Assembly: GCF_009664975.1 (NCBI RefSeq)
Contig: NZ_WJXB01000004.1
Location: 496,001-560,000, forward strand
Source: Paenibacillus monticola
GTDB taxonomy: Bacteria; Bacillota; Bacilli; Paenibacillales; Paenibacillaceae
DNA length: 64,000 nt
Reading direction: 5' to 3'
Part shown: piece after piece, positions 1 to 9,943 of the stretch
Numbering within the stretch: position 1 is the stretch's first letter
Layout: each line of letters opens with the position of its first letter
Made by a program: the position numbers and the translations under genes
The notes under the pieces: model-generated
Seen by the model: the letters and a program-made list of their open reading frames with translations, nothing else
What the model was told of the DNA's origin: nothing
The model's database searches: none

Positions 1-6
1 CACGGC

Positions 7-3000
7 ATGAAAAGAAAAATTTCAATATGGACGGTTCTCATTCTGGCTGGAGATTTGTTGCTAGGGGTAGGGAGTGCGTCAGTCGGAATTGGAGCATCTG
101 CAGTATATGCTGCATCTGAGTTTGGCATGGTAACCACACCATCTGCAGGAGCATCCTATGTAAGTATAGGCTCATCTCTTAGATTGAGTTTTGATCGGCA
201 GGTGAATCCGCAAACTGGAAATATTATTATTACCCCGCAAGGCTCCAGTGACCCCTTTGTGACTATTCCTATCGGTACCTCAGGATTAATCGGCAGCTCC
301 AAAGACTATGAAATTAAATGGGATGCTAGTCTGCATTTCATACCCAATAAGACATATATAGTAACCGTACCAAAGGGCTTATTTAAGGATAGTACTGGAG
401 CTGAATCCTCATTAACAAGTTGGTCGTTTACAACCGCACCTGAGATCAATACAGGAATTACAGTGAGTAATTTCACACCTGCTAATAATGCCAGGGTTGA
501 TTCTGGAGCATTAGCGCAGATTAGCTTGAAGTTGGATAAACCATTGCAAAAGGGTGGGGGGGCCATCAGACTTCTTTCTTCTGCTGACAATTCTATTATT
601 CAGGAATTTATAATGAAGGATGGAGAGTCAGGTGTTGCTATGGTGAGTGACACTGCGTCCACAACAGTTACCTTAAGCCTAACAAATAAATTAGCGACCG
701 GAAGTAATTATTATGTACTTATTGATTCCTACGCCTTTAAGGATGCAGATGATAAGACCTTCTCAGGCATATCCAGTGGTAATGTATGGAGTTTTTCCAC
801 TATAGGTGCAGCAGCTATCCCAGTCACGTTAAATCCGGCAGCAGGAGCAGTAAGTGTATCTGCTTCCGGAGCGCTACAGCTCAACTTTGATCGTCCTATG
901 ATGCCTGCAACGGGCTATATTACTGTATCTCCTGGTACTGCCGATGATGCCAGGACACGATGGGTCAACGTGAATTCCACAGCAGTAACGGGTGGCGGGA
1001 GTAAGAATATTCTACTTTCTCCGGCATCTACAGCAAACCCGCTTCTCAGTAATACACTATATACAGTTACTATACCTCAAGGGGCTTTCTACGATCAGGA
1101 TGGAAATGTTTTTCCTGCTACCGCTCCTTATACTTGGAGCTTTACCACGGCGTCCTTGACGAGTGTTGGAGTAACCTCTTTGATACCTGCAGACCGAAGT
1201 GAGTCTGTGGATATTAACAAAGCTATTACGCTTACCTTTAACCGAGATGTAATTTATAACAGCTCTATTGTGAAAAGTGTAGCACTCTACAAAAGCAGCG
1301 GGATACAGACTCCTGTAACTATAACACAGAGCGGGACTACGGCCGGAGCAAAAGAATATACTATAAAGCCTACCGCCGCTCTGGAGTATAATTCAACCTA
1401 TTACATTGACATTGCTAAGGGTGCCTTCTCCGATGCTACTGATCCAGCCTCTATATATGGTGGGCTGAGTGGTGCTAATTCCTGGAGTTTCCGTACCCTT
1501 GCTCTGGATTCAACAGCACCTATACTTACATCGGCACAACTGGATAATAACCGAACGATTCGCTTGAAGTATAATGAAACACTCAATTCAGCGGTTGCTC
1601 TGCTACCCTCGAGCTTCCAGGTAACTGTTAATGATGAAAATCGTGCAATAGAAAGCGTCTCTATTCAGGGTGATAGTGTCTTAGTGATACTCAGTACAGG
1701 GATTGCTGTGGGCCAAGTCGTGAAGCTTAGCTATACCGGGGGGTTGCGGACCATTCAGGATTCCAGCGGGAATCCAGTGAGCACCTTTTCTTTAAAGTCA
1801 ATTACTAATTCTATCGAGTCTTCAATGCCATTACCCCAGGAAGGTAGGATCACGGGCAAATCAGTAGCATTAAAATTTAATGATTCGCTAAAAGCGGTCT
1901 CTACGTATGCCCAAAGCCAATTTTTAGTGACCGCTGATGGATATTCACTTGGAGTAAACTCCATCAGCTTGAGCGGGAATACTGTATATCTGGGGCTGAA
2001 TAGCGAAGCTTCAAGTGGACAGACCGTTCGCGTATCCTATAATGCAGGCTCGTATCCACTACAGAATACTTTGGGGCAAAATATTGCAGATTTCGCTGAC
2101 TTCTATATTCGTAATAGCAACGATGCGACGTTGCCGCTGTTTCAAAGTGCGGAAGGGGCCGGCACTAAAATTGTACTTACCTATAATGAGGGGATGTCTG
2201 TAACGAGTTTACCGATGATTAGCCAGTTCTCCGTACTTGTGGGCACTACTCCCAATTATGTGACTAATGTAGCAGTGAGTGGGAACCTGGTTACGTTAAC
2301 TCTTACAAGTTCCTTGACAGTGGGCCAGAACGCTACATTATCCTATGTACCGGGTGTAGCTGGGCTAAGTGATCTGAATGGTAATCGTGCGGGATATATT
2401 AATCTGAAGCCGGTGACTGTATCATCGTCAACGTCCGTGGCTGAAATCAGCAGTGCAACAGTAACTGGAGATGAACTCACCGTTACTTTTAACAAGAGTA
2501 TGCAGGCTTCCACCAACCTCTATGTAAATCAGTTCGGGGTGAGAGCAGATGGAAACAATTTGGGCGTACAATCTTATGATTTATCAGGCAAGATTCTAAA
2601 GCTAACCCTTTCAAGTGTTGTGAAGACGGGTCAAACCGTTGACTTGTCTTATATGTCAGGTTCGACACCGATCAACGATTCCAGCGGTAAGTTACTTTCC
2701 TCATTCTCTGTACTCTCTGTGCAAAATCTTACTGGTACCTCAACAGGGACGGGCAGCCGCCCAACTTATCTGGGGACATTGGCAGCAAGTGAGTTCGGAG
2801 AGGAGTATCCACTCTTGAAAAGTGACTCTTCAAATGCAACGGATGAACGATCCGTATACAGCCAGTCCGTTAAAAAATATAACCTGACAACTGAACGTTT
2901 AAGCTCCAGTTATGATTATTTATATAAACTGGGTACATCAACACTAGCCTTTGAAGTGCCTTCCACAGAACTGGCAGCTTATGTGACTATACCGCTGAAA

Positions 3001-4047
3001 CCACTGCTTGATGCAGTAAATCGTAACAGTAGCGCTAAACTAGCGATACGCTATGGGGACAGTCTTTATAGTGTGGCTCTAGGGGATATCGATATGAGTG
3101 GACTGGCTGCTAGTTTAATTGCGGACAGCAATAATATCTCGCTTGTATTCCGCATGGAAAAGGTTCCAACAGGGACCTTCACCCCACTGGAACAAAAGCT
3201 GCAAGCGCAAGGCTTGCAGAATGTAACTAGTCTTGTTGATTTTCGTCTGACAGCTATGATCACCGGGAACACCTCTAGTGTGAATGTGCTGAGTGTACCT
3301 GGAGAGTATACCGTGCGCACTACTTCTATTTTGAATAGTGCGCAATCTTCAATTGCCCGGTTGGATCTGACTTATAATGATGCAGCCTATCTTCCTACAA
3401 AAAGCAGTACTTTGGGTAGTTATACTATTCTACGTGCTCGTACTGTCGGAAATCAGGTTGTAGGAACTTTTTTATCAACGCGGACCTTTACGGATATGAG
3501 TAAGCATTGGAGTAATACCATTGTTGCCGAGCTTGCCGCCAAGAATATCATTGACAGCAGTTATGGAAACACATTCAAGCCGGAGCAAAAGATCACCCGA
3601 GCTGAGTTTGCAGTTATGCTCAGTCGAGGCCTCGGACTGCAAGGTGACCGTGACACAGCACAACGTTTCAGGGATATACAACCCTCTACGCAAACAGGGG
3701 ATTACATTGGAGCGGCGGCCAAAGCGGGTATTATCACTGGGAATACAGATGCAACCTTTCGCCCCAATGAGAATATAACCCGTGAGCAGCTGGCAATTAT
3801 GATGATTCGGGCAATGGAATATACCAAGAATCCGATAACATTAAGCAGTACCTCTGCATCTGCGTTGACAGCTTTCAAGGATAAATCCAAAATCCAGAGC
3901 CAGAGTGCTGAGTTCGTTGCCAAAGCTGTACAATCAGGTATTATTCTGGGCATGACAACGACAGAATTCCAGCCACAGGGAAACGCCACCCGTGCTCAAG
4001 CTGCTGTTATGCTGCAAAGAATGTTAGATAAAGCAGATTATTTATAG
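7..4047 (+). CDS. SLH-anchored surface protein with Ig-like repeats
   Basis: Large exported protein of 1346 residues, probably held on the cell wall. The N-terminus (MKRKISIWTVLILAG, ending near VYAAS) is a signal peptide. Residues about 38-500 hold four Big_5/SbsA-type Ig-like units, each ending in a WSF(T/R)T-like strand. Residues about 503-910 hold four SwmB-like repeats (cores such as RLKYNETL, ALKFNDSL, VLTYNEGM, TVTFNKSM). Three SLH motifs start near residues 1160, 1221 and 1291 (FTDMSKHW, FRDIQP, FKDKSK, each followed by an ITRAEF-like stretch). SLH triplets bind pyruvylated wall polysaccharide in known families. The substrate, if any, is unknown; no catalytic domain is visible. The ribosome binding site lies outside the window, so the ATG at 7 is probable, not proven. 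Confidence 0.85.
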   Translation: MKRKISIWTVLILAGDLLLGVGSASVGIGASAVYAASEFGMVTTPSAGASYVSIGSSLRLSFDRQVNPQTGNIIITPQGSSDPFVTIPIGTSGLIGSSKDYEIKWDASLHFIPNKTYIVTVPKGLFKDSTGAESSLTSWSFTTAPEINTGITVSNFTPANNARVDSGALAQISLKLDKPLQKGGGAIRLLSSADNSIIQEFIMKDGESGVAMVSDTASTTVTLSLTNKLATGSNYYVLIDSYAFKDADDKTFSGISSGNVWSFSTIGAAAIPVTLNPAAGAVSVSASGALQLNFDRPMMPATGYITVSPGTADDARTRWVNVNSTAVTGGGSKNILLSPASTANPLLSNTLYTVTIPQGAFYDQDGNVFPATAPYTWSFTTASLTSVGVTSLIPADRSESVDINKAITLTFNRDVIYNSSIVKSVALYKSSGIQTPVTITQSGTTAGAKEYTIKPTAALEYNSTYYIDIAKGAFSDATDPASIYGGLSGANSWSFRTLALDSTAPILTSAQLDNNRTIRLKYNETLNSAVALLPSSFQVTVNDENRAIESVSIQGDSVLVILSTGIAVGQVVKLSYTGGLRTIQDSSGNPVSTFSLKSITNSIESSMPLPQEGRITGKSVALKFNDSLKAVSTYAQSQFLVTADGYSLGVNSISLSGNTVYLGLNSEASSGQTVRVSYNAGSYPLQNTLGQNIADFADFYIRNSNDATLPLFQSAEGAGTKIVLTYNEGMSVTSLPMISQFSVLVGTTPNYVTNVAVSGNLVTLTLTSSLTVGQNATLSYVPGVAGLSDLNGNRAGYINLKPVTVSSSTSVAEISSATVTGDELTVTFNKSMQASTNLYVNQFGVRADGNNLGVQSYDLSGKILKLTLSSVVKTGQTVDLSYMSGSTPINDSSGKLLSSFSVLSVQNLTGTSTGTGSRPTYLGTLAASEFGEEYPLLKSDSSNATDERSVYSQSVKKYNLTTERLSSSYDYLYKLGTSTLAFEVPSTELAAYVTIPLKPLLDAVNRNSSAKLAIRYGDSLYSVALGDIDMSGLAASLIADSNNISLVFRMEKVPTGTFTPLEQKLQAQGLQNVTSLVDFRLTAMITGNTSSVNVLSVPGEYTVRTTSILNSAQSSIARLDLTYNDAAYLPTKSSTLGSYTILRARTVGNQVVGTFLSTRTFTDMSKHWSNTIVAELAAKNIIDSSYGNTFKPEQKITRAEFAVMLSRGLGLQGDRDTAQRFRDIQPSTQTGDYIGAAAKAGIITGNTDATFRPNENITREQLAIMMIRAMEYTKNPITLSSTSASALTAFKDKSKIQSQSAEFVAKAVQSGIILGMTTTEFQPQGNATRAQAAVMLQRMLDKADYL

Positions 4048-4057
4048 AAGATAATGT

Positions 4058-4088
4058 AACACCCGGCTTGTATCAGTCGGGTGTTTTT
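4058..4088 (+). terminator. rho-independent terminator after the SLH protein gene
   Basis: AACACCCG and CGGGTGTT pair around a 12-base loop and run into TTTTTT. Confidence 0.8.
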
Positions 4089-4234
4089 TGTGCTGCCGTC
4101 CCTGCTAATCTGCAGTTTGTCGCAACTTTTTCACTAGAATTCAGTCTATTAAAAGAGTAATAGGAAAATAGAGTCCGGATTTCCAGACTTTGAAACTTAC
4201 CAAATGAGTAAAGAGATGGGAGAGTTACGCCGAA

Positions 4235-6967
4235 ATGAATGAAGCTTTTATGGAGAAGAAGACTAGAGAAATGTTGCGGGAGATCAGAACAGCGTCTGCA
4301 AAAAAATGGGTTGCCGCCTCATTGGCGGGTGTGTTATGGATTATGCCAGTGATCGGCAGTGAGGGAATTACTCAATTCGGGCAAGGACCTTCACCAGTGG
4401 CTTCTGCGGCTGCCTCCGCTTTTACGGTAACCAAACTAGGCGAAGAAGTTATTACTTCAGGCGCCATTATGATGAAATATAAATATACAACTTCTCGTTC
4501 CGGTAAGCAGGCTACCGGACTGGCAGACGTAATTCGAGTGGATCTGAATAACCCCTATGTTTCAATGGATGTTATGACTGGCAAAGGCGGCGATTTGACC
4601 ACACGCCAGAGCACCGGTGGTATGGCTAAAGAAACAGGAGCAGTGGCTGCAGTAAATGGTGATTATTTTAATACGGGCGGCGAAGGGGTACCCATTGGGG
4701 GTCAGGTTTCTGCGGGGGTTGTTGTTTCTACTCCCTCACAGTTGAACGGAATGTATGCTTTTGCAGTAACGAAGGATCGGCAGCCTGTTATTGATGAATT
4801 TACTTTTGAAGGAACAATAACGGCAGCGGACGGTGCCCAGTTTGCTCTCTCCGGGATCAACAAAGGTGCCTATATTCCAGAAGGCGGAACCTCTACGTAT
4901 AGCCATGCCAATGCGATGTACATCTATACAGATGCCTGGACAGCGCTCGAGCGGCCCAAGAATAGCTCAACTACTCCTACAGAGGTGCTTGTTGAGAACG
5001 GTATAATTACACAAATCTCTCCGAATGCTGCGCTGCCAATGGCTGTTCCTGAGGGCGCCTATATTCTGCGTACGCACGGACTCGCCGCTCAGTTTGTCGC
5101 AGCACATCTGGCTGTAGGGCAACCATTGACGAGTTCTTCATCGCTGCGATCCCAAACCACGCAGCAAGCGCTGGACCCGGCTAGTTTGCAAATGATGATC
5201 GGAGGACATACCATTCTTGTGAACAATGGCAAAGCGGCAACGTTCTCGCGCTCGACCAGCAGCATTGGCGGCTATCGTGCACGGACAGCTCTTGGCTATT
5301 CACAGGATGGACGTTATGCATATGTTGTAACTGCTCAGAAGAATGACAACAGTGCAGGGATGTCGCTAACCGAACTGCAATCCTTTATGACGAACATTGG
5401 CGTCTGGAAAGGCTTGAATCTCGATGGTGGGGGTTCTACGACGATGGTCGATCGGCCCCTTGCCGAGACAACCGCTACACTCACCTTTAATACGGAGTAT
5501 GGTACGGAACAGCGCAGTATTGTTAATGGACTTGGTGTCTATACATCTGCTCCGCAGGGTGAAGTAAAGGGAATTACAATCAGCGGAAATTCTGTACTTC
5601 TGATCGGACAAAAGGCAGCTTATTCGTTAAAAGGCTATGATACTTACTATAATCCAATTGATGTAGCAGCAGGAAATCCGGCATGGGTTTCAAGCAGCGG
5701 CAGTGCAACTGTCAGCGCGGGGGAAGTGACAGCAGTGAAGCCAGGCGCTGTGACTTTGACAGCCACCAGCGGCACGGCTAGTGCTTCGACAAAGGTTACT
5801 GTACTTGGAGGAGATGATCTGAGCAGTATGACGGTAGGTACAGCTACAGCGCCGTTGATAGCGGGCTCATCTGTCTCTGTTCCTGTAACAGCAACTGCAA
5901 AGAGCGGCGCGAAGATTGCCGTTCCAGATTCTGCACTGAAGTGGGAATTTGTTGGCTTTAAGGGCAATGTGCAGGCTGGTAAGCTTACAGTGGATACCGT
6001 GGATACGGGGGTTACGACAGGCTACGCCATCGCCCGTTATAACGGCTTTAGTACTGTGGTTGTTCTATCGGCTGTGGCCGCCACACCTTGGGAAGATTTC
6101 GAGAATGCGAGTTATCCGGTCGCATTTACTACAAATGTAGCAAGTGTACAAGGGACGGCTGCAATAATGGCTGGTAGTGCTGAACGTGCAGGCTCTAAAG
6201 TGCTGTCACTCAGTTACGATATGACCGCTGGCAGCGGCAAAATGTATGCTTATGCCCAACTCAATGGTACGACCGGTAAAACAATTCCAGCGGCGGCTAC
6301 GTCGATGTCGCTTGATGTGATGGGGGATATGAGTCTGAACTGGTTGCGGGCTGAACTGGTAGACAGCAGCGGAGCCACGGTTTATGTCGATCTTGCCAAG
6401 ATCATCGATTGGAACGGTTGGAAGAGCCTTAATCTTGATTTGTCAGGTTCTGGAATCAAATTTCCAGCAACCCTAAAGAGACTCTATGTTGTAAATGTAG
6501 AGGAAGGTCAGGATGAACGTGCTAAGACGGGAACCGTTGCTTTTGATAACATTTCGTTTACAATGCCTTCCCTTTCCAGTGAAGCAGGACTTCCAAAAGG
6601 TACAGCATCAATGGTCATTGGTTCCAAATCAATCCTGGTAAACGGTACAAAGCAAGCTATAGATGTAGCGCCAATTGTTAAGAATGGTAGCACGTATGTG
6701 CCGATTCGTTATGTGCTGGATGCCTTTGGTGGCCAAGCAATGTGGGACCAGGCAACCAAGAAGATTATGGTGTTGCGCGGAGCCAAGGCATTGGATCTTA
6801 CTGTAAATAAAAAGGAATATTTGTTAAATGGTAAGCTTCAAAGTGCGGAAGTAGCGCCTTTAATCCTACAAGGCAGGACTTTAGTACCCCTTAGATTGGT
6901 TTCAGAACAGTTAGGATTGATTGTAAAATGGGAACAGAAAACGAAGACCGTAACTATCGAATCGTGA
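4235..6967 (+). CDS. Phosphodiester glycosidase (NAGPA) family exported protein
   Basis: A 910-residue exported protein. A short basic leader followed by a hydrophobic helix (VAASLAGVLWIMPVIG) and Ala-rich cleavage region suggests export. Residues about 80-445 match the NAGPA/phosphodiester glycosidase fold: AVNGDYFNTGGEG near 145, NLDGGGSTTM near 395 and an IVNGLGVY strand at the end. Known members remove sugar-phosphate decorations. Residues about 450-525 form a Big_2-type Ig unit, about 630-790 a beta-rich carbohydrate-binding-like region, and about 800-910 a copper-amine-oxidase N-terminal-like stalk (YVPIRYVLDAFGG and LVPLRLVSEQLG repeats), common in Paenibacillus exoproteins. GGGAG stands about 11 bases before the ATG; an ATG 15 bases downstream is an alternative. 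Function beyond family level is inference. Confidence 0.85.
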   Translation: MNEAFMEKKTREMLREIRTASAKKWVAASLAGVLWIMPVIGSEGITQFGQGPSPVASAAASAFTVTKLGEEVITSGAIMMKYKYTTSRSGKQATGLADVIRVDLNNPYVSMDVMTGKGGDLTTRQSTGGMAKETGAVAAVNGDYFNTGGEGVPIGGQVSAGVVVSTPSQLNGMYAFAVTKDRQPVIDEFTFEGTITAADGAQFALSGINKGAYIPEGGTSTYSHANAMYIYTDAWTALERPKNSSTTPTEVLVENGIITQISPNAALPMAVPEGAYILRTHGLAAQFVAAHLAVGQPLTSSSSLRSQTTQQALDPASLQMMIGGHTILVNNGKAATFSRSTSSIGGYRARTALGYSQDGRYAYVVTAQKNDNSAGMSLTELQSFMTNIGVWKGLNLDGGGSTTMVDRPLAETTATLTFNTEYGTEQRSIVNGLGVYTSAPQGEVKGITISGNSVLLIGQKAAYSLKGYDTYYNPIDVAAGNPAWVSSSGSATVSAGEVTAVKPGAVTLTATSGTASASTKVTVLGGDDLSSMTVGTATAPLIAGSSVSVPVTATAKSGAKIAVPDSALKWEFVGFKGNVQAGKLTVDTVDTGVTTGYAIARYNGFSTVVVLSAVAATPWEDFENASYPVAFTTNVASVQGTAAIMAGSAERAGSKVLSLSYDMTAGSGKMYAYAQLNGTTGKTIPAAATSMSLDVMGDMSLNWLRAELVDSSGATVYVDLAKIIDWNGWKSLNLDLSGSGIKFPATLKRLYVVNVEEGQDERAKTGTVAFDNISFTMPSLSSEAGLPKGTASMVIGSKSILVNGTKQAIDVAPIVKNGSTYVPIRYVLDAFGGQAMWDQATKKIMVLRGAKALDLTVNKKEYLLNGKLQSAEVAPLILQGRTLVPLRLVSEQLGLIVKWEQKTKTVTIES

Positions 6968-7009
6968 TATGTTAATATAAAGGTAAGCCTTTAATATGAT
7001 TCGATAGAA

Positions 7010-8185
7010 ATGGGGCAAGCATCCGTGGAATTTCAAGCCGATGCGATTGATCGCGTGATTAAAAATACCATCGAAGTGATGGTCAGCAGCAAGTATCAGA
7101 TTTTTGAAATATTGCAGGTTGCACGCGATGAGCTTGTCGCACTAACCAAAGAACTGCAGAGAGTTTTGGAAGAAACGGATGAAACAATACTTAAGGTAGA
7201 CAAACTGGAGATGAACTATCACCGCTCCCGAATCCGGCTGACCGAAGTCAGCCGGGATTTTGTCCGCTTTTCGGAGAAGGATATCCGTATTGCTTATGAG
7301 AAGGCGACGGAGCTACAGCTAGAGCTCATGATGACTAGGGAGAGAGAAGTCTATCTTCGTAGCAGGCGTGATGAGCTGCAATTGCGGGTACGCAGTGTAG
7401 AGAACTCGGTGGAACGTGCGGAATCGATAGGTTCGCAAATGAGTGTTGTTGTAGAATATTTATCTGGTGAACTGGGACAAGTGACGAGAATTGTCGAATC
7501 CGCCAAGAATCGACAAATGATCGGGCTCAAGATAATCCTGGCTCAAGAGGAAGAACGTAAAAGAATTGCCCGGGAAATTCATGATGGTCCTGCTCAAATG
7601 CTGGCGAATCTAGTCCTTAGGACGGAAATTGTAGAAAGAATGCTGGTAAAGCAGGAATTTGGGCTAGTGCAAGCCGAAGTAGTAGACTTGAAAGGGCAAG
7701 TTCGTAATAGCCTGGAGGAAATGCGTAAGGTTATTTTTAATTTGCGTCCGATGGCACTCGACGATTTAGGACTGATTCCGACAATGCGGAAGTATGTGCA
7801 CGACTATGAGGAGAAGACGAAGATCCGGACCACTTTTGAAACAAGGGGGAAGGAACATAGGCTGTCGTCAGCGATGGAAGCAGCTGTATATCGTCTCATT
7901 CAGGAAGCACTATCCAATGCGGCGAAACATGCCTACCCGAGTTATGTATTGGTGGAAATAACATACCAAGCGCAGTTGATCAAGATCGTCGTCAAAGATA
8001 ACGGTTTAGGCTTTAATGTGCAAAAAGTGAAGACTGACTCAGGCAACCGCGAGAGCTTCGGTCTTGTAGGGATGCGGGAGCGTGTGGAACTGCTTGAAGG
8101 AAGACTTGAAATCGAATCAGCAGAGAATCAAGGGACAACAATCGTAATCCATATTCCGACGAATGTGGAAATGGGAAAGGAGTAA
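7010..8185 (+). CDS. degS: Sensor histidine kinase DegS
   Basis: Cytoplasmic sensor kinase of the DegS-DegU two-component system, which controls secreted enzymes, motility and competence in Bacillus. The N-terminal half (to about residue 180) is coiled coil with the DegS-type sensor region (LTEVSRDFVRFSEKDIR). The HisKA_3 motif AREIHDGPAQML carries the phospho-accepting His, and the ATP site follows (LIQEALSNAAKHA, DNGLGFN, FGLVGMRERVELL). There are no membrane segments, as in B. subtilis DegS, and the length is the usual one. An in-frame GTG at 7025 with GGGG about ten bases upstream is an alternative start; the ATG at 7010 has no clear Shine-Dalgarno. degU begins 4 bases after the stop. Confidence 0.95.
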   Translation: MGQASVEFQADAIDRVIKNTIEVMVSSKYQIFEILQVARDELVALTKELQRVLEETDETILKVDKLEMNYHRSRIRLTEVSRDFVRFSEKDIRIAYEKATELQLELMMTREREVYLRSRRDELQLRVRSVENSVERAESIGSQMSVVVEYLSGELGQVTRIVESAKNRQMIGLKIILAQEEERKRIAREIHDGPAQMLANLVLRTEIVERMLVKQEFGLVQAEVVDLKGQVRNSLEEMRKVIFNLRPMALDDLGLIPTMRKYVHDYEEKTKIRTTFETRGKEHRLSSAMEAAVYRLIQEALSNAAKHAYPSYVLVEITYQAQLIKIVVKDNGLGFNVQKVKTDSGNRESFGLVGMRERVELLEGRLEIESAENQGTTIVIHIPTNVEMGKE

Positions 8186-8189
8186 TGTT

Positions 8190-8912
8190 ATGGAGAATCA
8201 AAGTATAGTGAAATCGCCCATTAAAGTGCTTTTGGCGGATGATCATCAACTGTTTCGTGAAGGTCTCAAACGCATTTTGAATATGGAGGATGATATTGAG
8301 GTCATCGGTGAGTGTGGTGACGGAATACAGGTATTGGAGTTCTGTAATGGGAATAAACCTGATATTGTTCTGATGGACATCAATATGCCTATTGAGAACG
8401 GTGTGGAGGCCACGCAAAAGCTGCGGGAGATGTTCCCCGACGTTAAAGTTATTATTTTGTCGATTCACGATGATGAAAGCTATGTCTTCGAAACACTGCG
8501 TAAAGGCGCTAATGGATATTTACTGAAGGATATGGAGGCGGAGTCACTCATTAATGCGATTCGTTCGGTCCATGAGGGGCATGCTTTTATTCATCCTAAG
8601 GTTACGGGTAAGCTCATTAATCAGTTGCGGCGCATGACGTATCTTAACGAAACGGGTGCTATGACGGAGACTCCGGTTAAGGAAGCTGGTGTTAAATTCG
8701 TAGCAGGTGACAATAATCCTTTGACTCGCCGTGAAGCAGAGGTGCTGCGGTTGATGGCGGAAGGCAAGAGCAACAAGATGATAGGCGAACACTTGTTTAT
8801 TAGTGAAAAAACCGTCAAAAACCATGTCAGTAGTATTTTGCAAAAAATGGAAGTTGACGATCGTACACAAGCTGTTATCAATTCCATTAAATTTGGCTGG
8901 GTTACCTTGTAA
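8190..8912 (+). CDS. degU: Response regulator DegU
   Basis: DNA-binding partner of DegS. The receiver domain has ADDHQLFREG at its start, the phospho-accepting Asp in VLMDINMP, and the conserved Lys in GYLLKDM. A NarL/LuxR helix-turn-helix ends the protein (LTRREAEVLRLMAEGKSNKMIGEHL, SEKTVKNHVSSIL written here as separate pieces of one domain). The ATG at 8190 is chosen because GGAAAGGAG lies just upstream; an upstream in-frame ATG would overlap degS. Identity to DegU is strong across both domains. Confidence 0.95.
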   Translation: MENQSIVKSPIKVLLADDHQLFREGLKRILNMEDDIEVIGECGDGIQVLEFCNGNKPDIVLMDINMPIENGVEATQKLREMFPDVKVIILSIHDDESYVFETLRKGANGYLLKDMEAESLINAIRSVHEGHAFIHPKVTGKLINQLRRMTYLNETGAMTETPVKEAGVKFVAGDNNPLTRREAEVLRLMAEGKSNKMIGEHLFISEKTVKNHVSSILQKMEVDDRTQAVINSIKFGWVTL

Positions 8913-9264
8913 GCTAGCATAATCTTTAACTGAGCGTTTTGGAGAATCCAAATAGTCTGGGAATACGTTACATATATTCGAGTACGATTTACGCATAAAT
9001 TCGAATTTTGCAAAATGCTGATTTAAATGATGATCCGGAATATTGCAGCAGAAATCTGGCATCAGTTCATAAGAGCAGGCTTCAAAGCAGCATCAGGCGT
9101 ATCTGCATTTAGAAGAGCACAAAGCAATGATTTAGACCATGCAGTGTATTCGCCAGATTGAACAATAAGGGAGAACAAAGGTTGTTTTCCCTTAGGAACG
9201 TTGGGCAGTCACCGACCTTTTGTAGCCGGCATATATTGTCGGTATACAGAGGAGGTGCATCTCT
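8913..9264. other. Gene-free stretch between degU and the next gene
   Basis: No convincing reading frame. It holds one hairpin at 9167-9193 (AAGGGAGAACA with TGTTTTCCCTT) that is not followed by a T run, so it is not an obvious terminator. AGAGGAGG shortly before 9265 is the ribosome binding site of the next gene. No clear terminator for degSU is seen. Confidence 0.5.
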
Positions 9265-9708
9265 ATGGTAGCCCAGTTGATATGGATTGCGGCTGTATAT
9301 GCATCCGCGGTAGCTATTATTCATATGCTGCATAGCCGGGAGCAGACGCGGCAGACACCGCGAGCCAGGAAATGGATTCATTATATTCTCATTACCCGTA
9401 ATCATGAAACTGTTGTGGAAGGATATATCCGGGCACTGAATGTTTGTGCGTTGCTAACGGGAAAGCGGTTGCGTATGACCTGTATGGATGATAGCTCAAG
9501 TGATGGAACTCTGGAGATTGTATCCAGAATGGCCCGAAGTGGCAGCCCTATTGATCTGGTCATATCAATGCCTACTCTTCAAGCGGATGAAGTCATGATG
9601 CATCAGGGAATTGTAGTTGACTTGCGATTGTCCGAGCAGCAGGTTAAGCTGCCTTTTATGCGGACGACAGGAAGTAGGGGATACAGATCGAAGCGTGGCG
9701 GCAGGTAA
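9265..9708 (+). CDS. Small glycosyltransferase-2-like protein, function unknown
   Basis: A 147-residue protein with an excellent AGAGGAGG ribosome binding site. One N-terminal hydrophobic helix (LIWIAAVYASAVAIIHML) is followed by a segment resembling the start of a GT-A glycosyltransferase: HYILITRNHETVVEGYIRAL and then TCMDDSSSDGTLEIVSRMA, which mimic the family-2 NDGSxDxT region. The rest of a glycosyltransferase (acceptor half, DXD-distal parts) is missing, and the C-terminus is basic (SRGYRSKRGGR). It could be a catalytically dead membrane-anchored fragment with another role. It sits alone between degU and comFA, closed by its own terminator. Confidence 0.7.
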   Translation: MVAQLIWIAAVYASAVAIIHMLHSREQTRQTPRARKWIHYILITRNHETVVEGYIRALNVCALLTGKRLRMTCMDDSSSDGTLEIVSRMARSGSPIDLVISMPTLQADEVMMHQGIVVDLRLSEQQVKLPFMRTTGSRGYRSKRGGR

Positions 9709-9730
9709 ATAAATATGGTAGTAACGGGTG

Positions 9731-9769
9731 AAGCACACTCTCCATTTGGATAGGGGGGTGTGCTTTTTT
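9731..9769 (+). terminator. Terminator after the GT2-like gene
   Basis: AAGCACAC pairs with GTGTGCTT, followed by TTTTTT. Confidence 0.8.
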
Positions 9770-9943
9770 GCGTTATAAACAAACTGATTCAATAGCGTCT
9801 TTTGCAGTCCGCATGTACTGAAGAGTGGTGAGAATATTAATTTTTTGTGCTTAAGTATAGAAATTCTGGGGGATCGACTTGTACGTTTGTCAGGTTTGAA
9901 TTGCATCTATTCAGGTTTTGATCTCTAAGATGGGGGAGATTTC

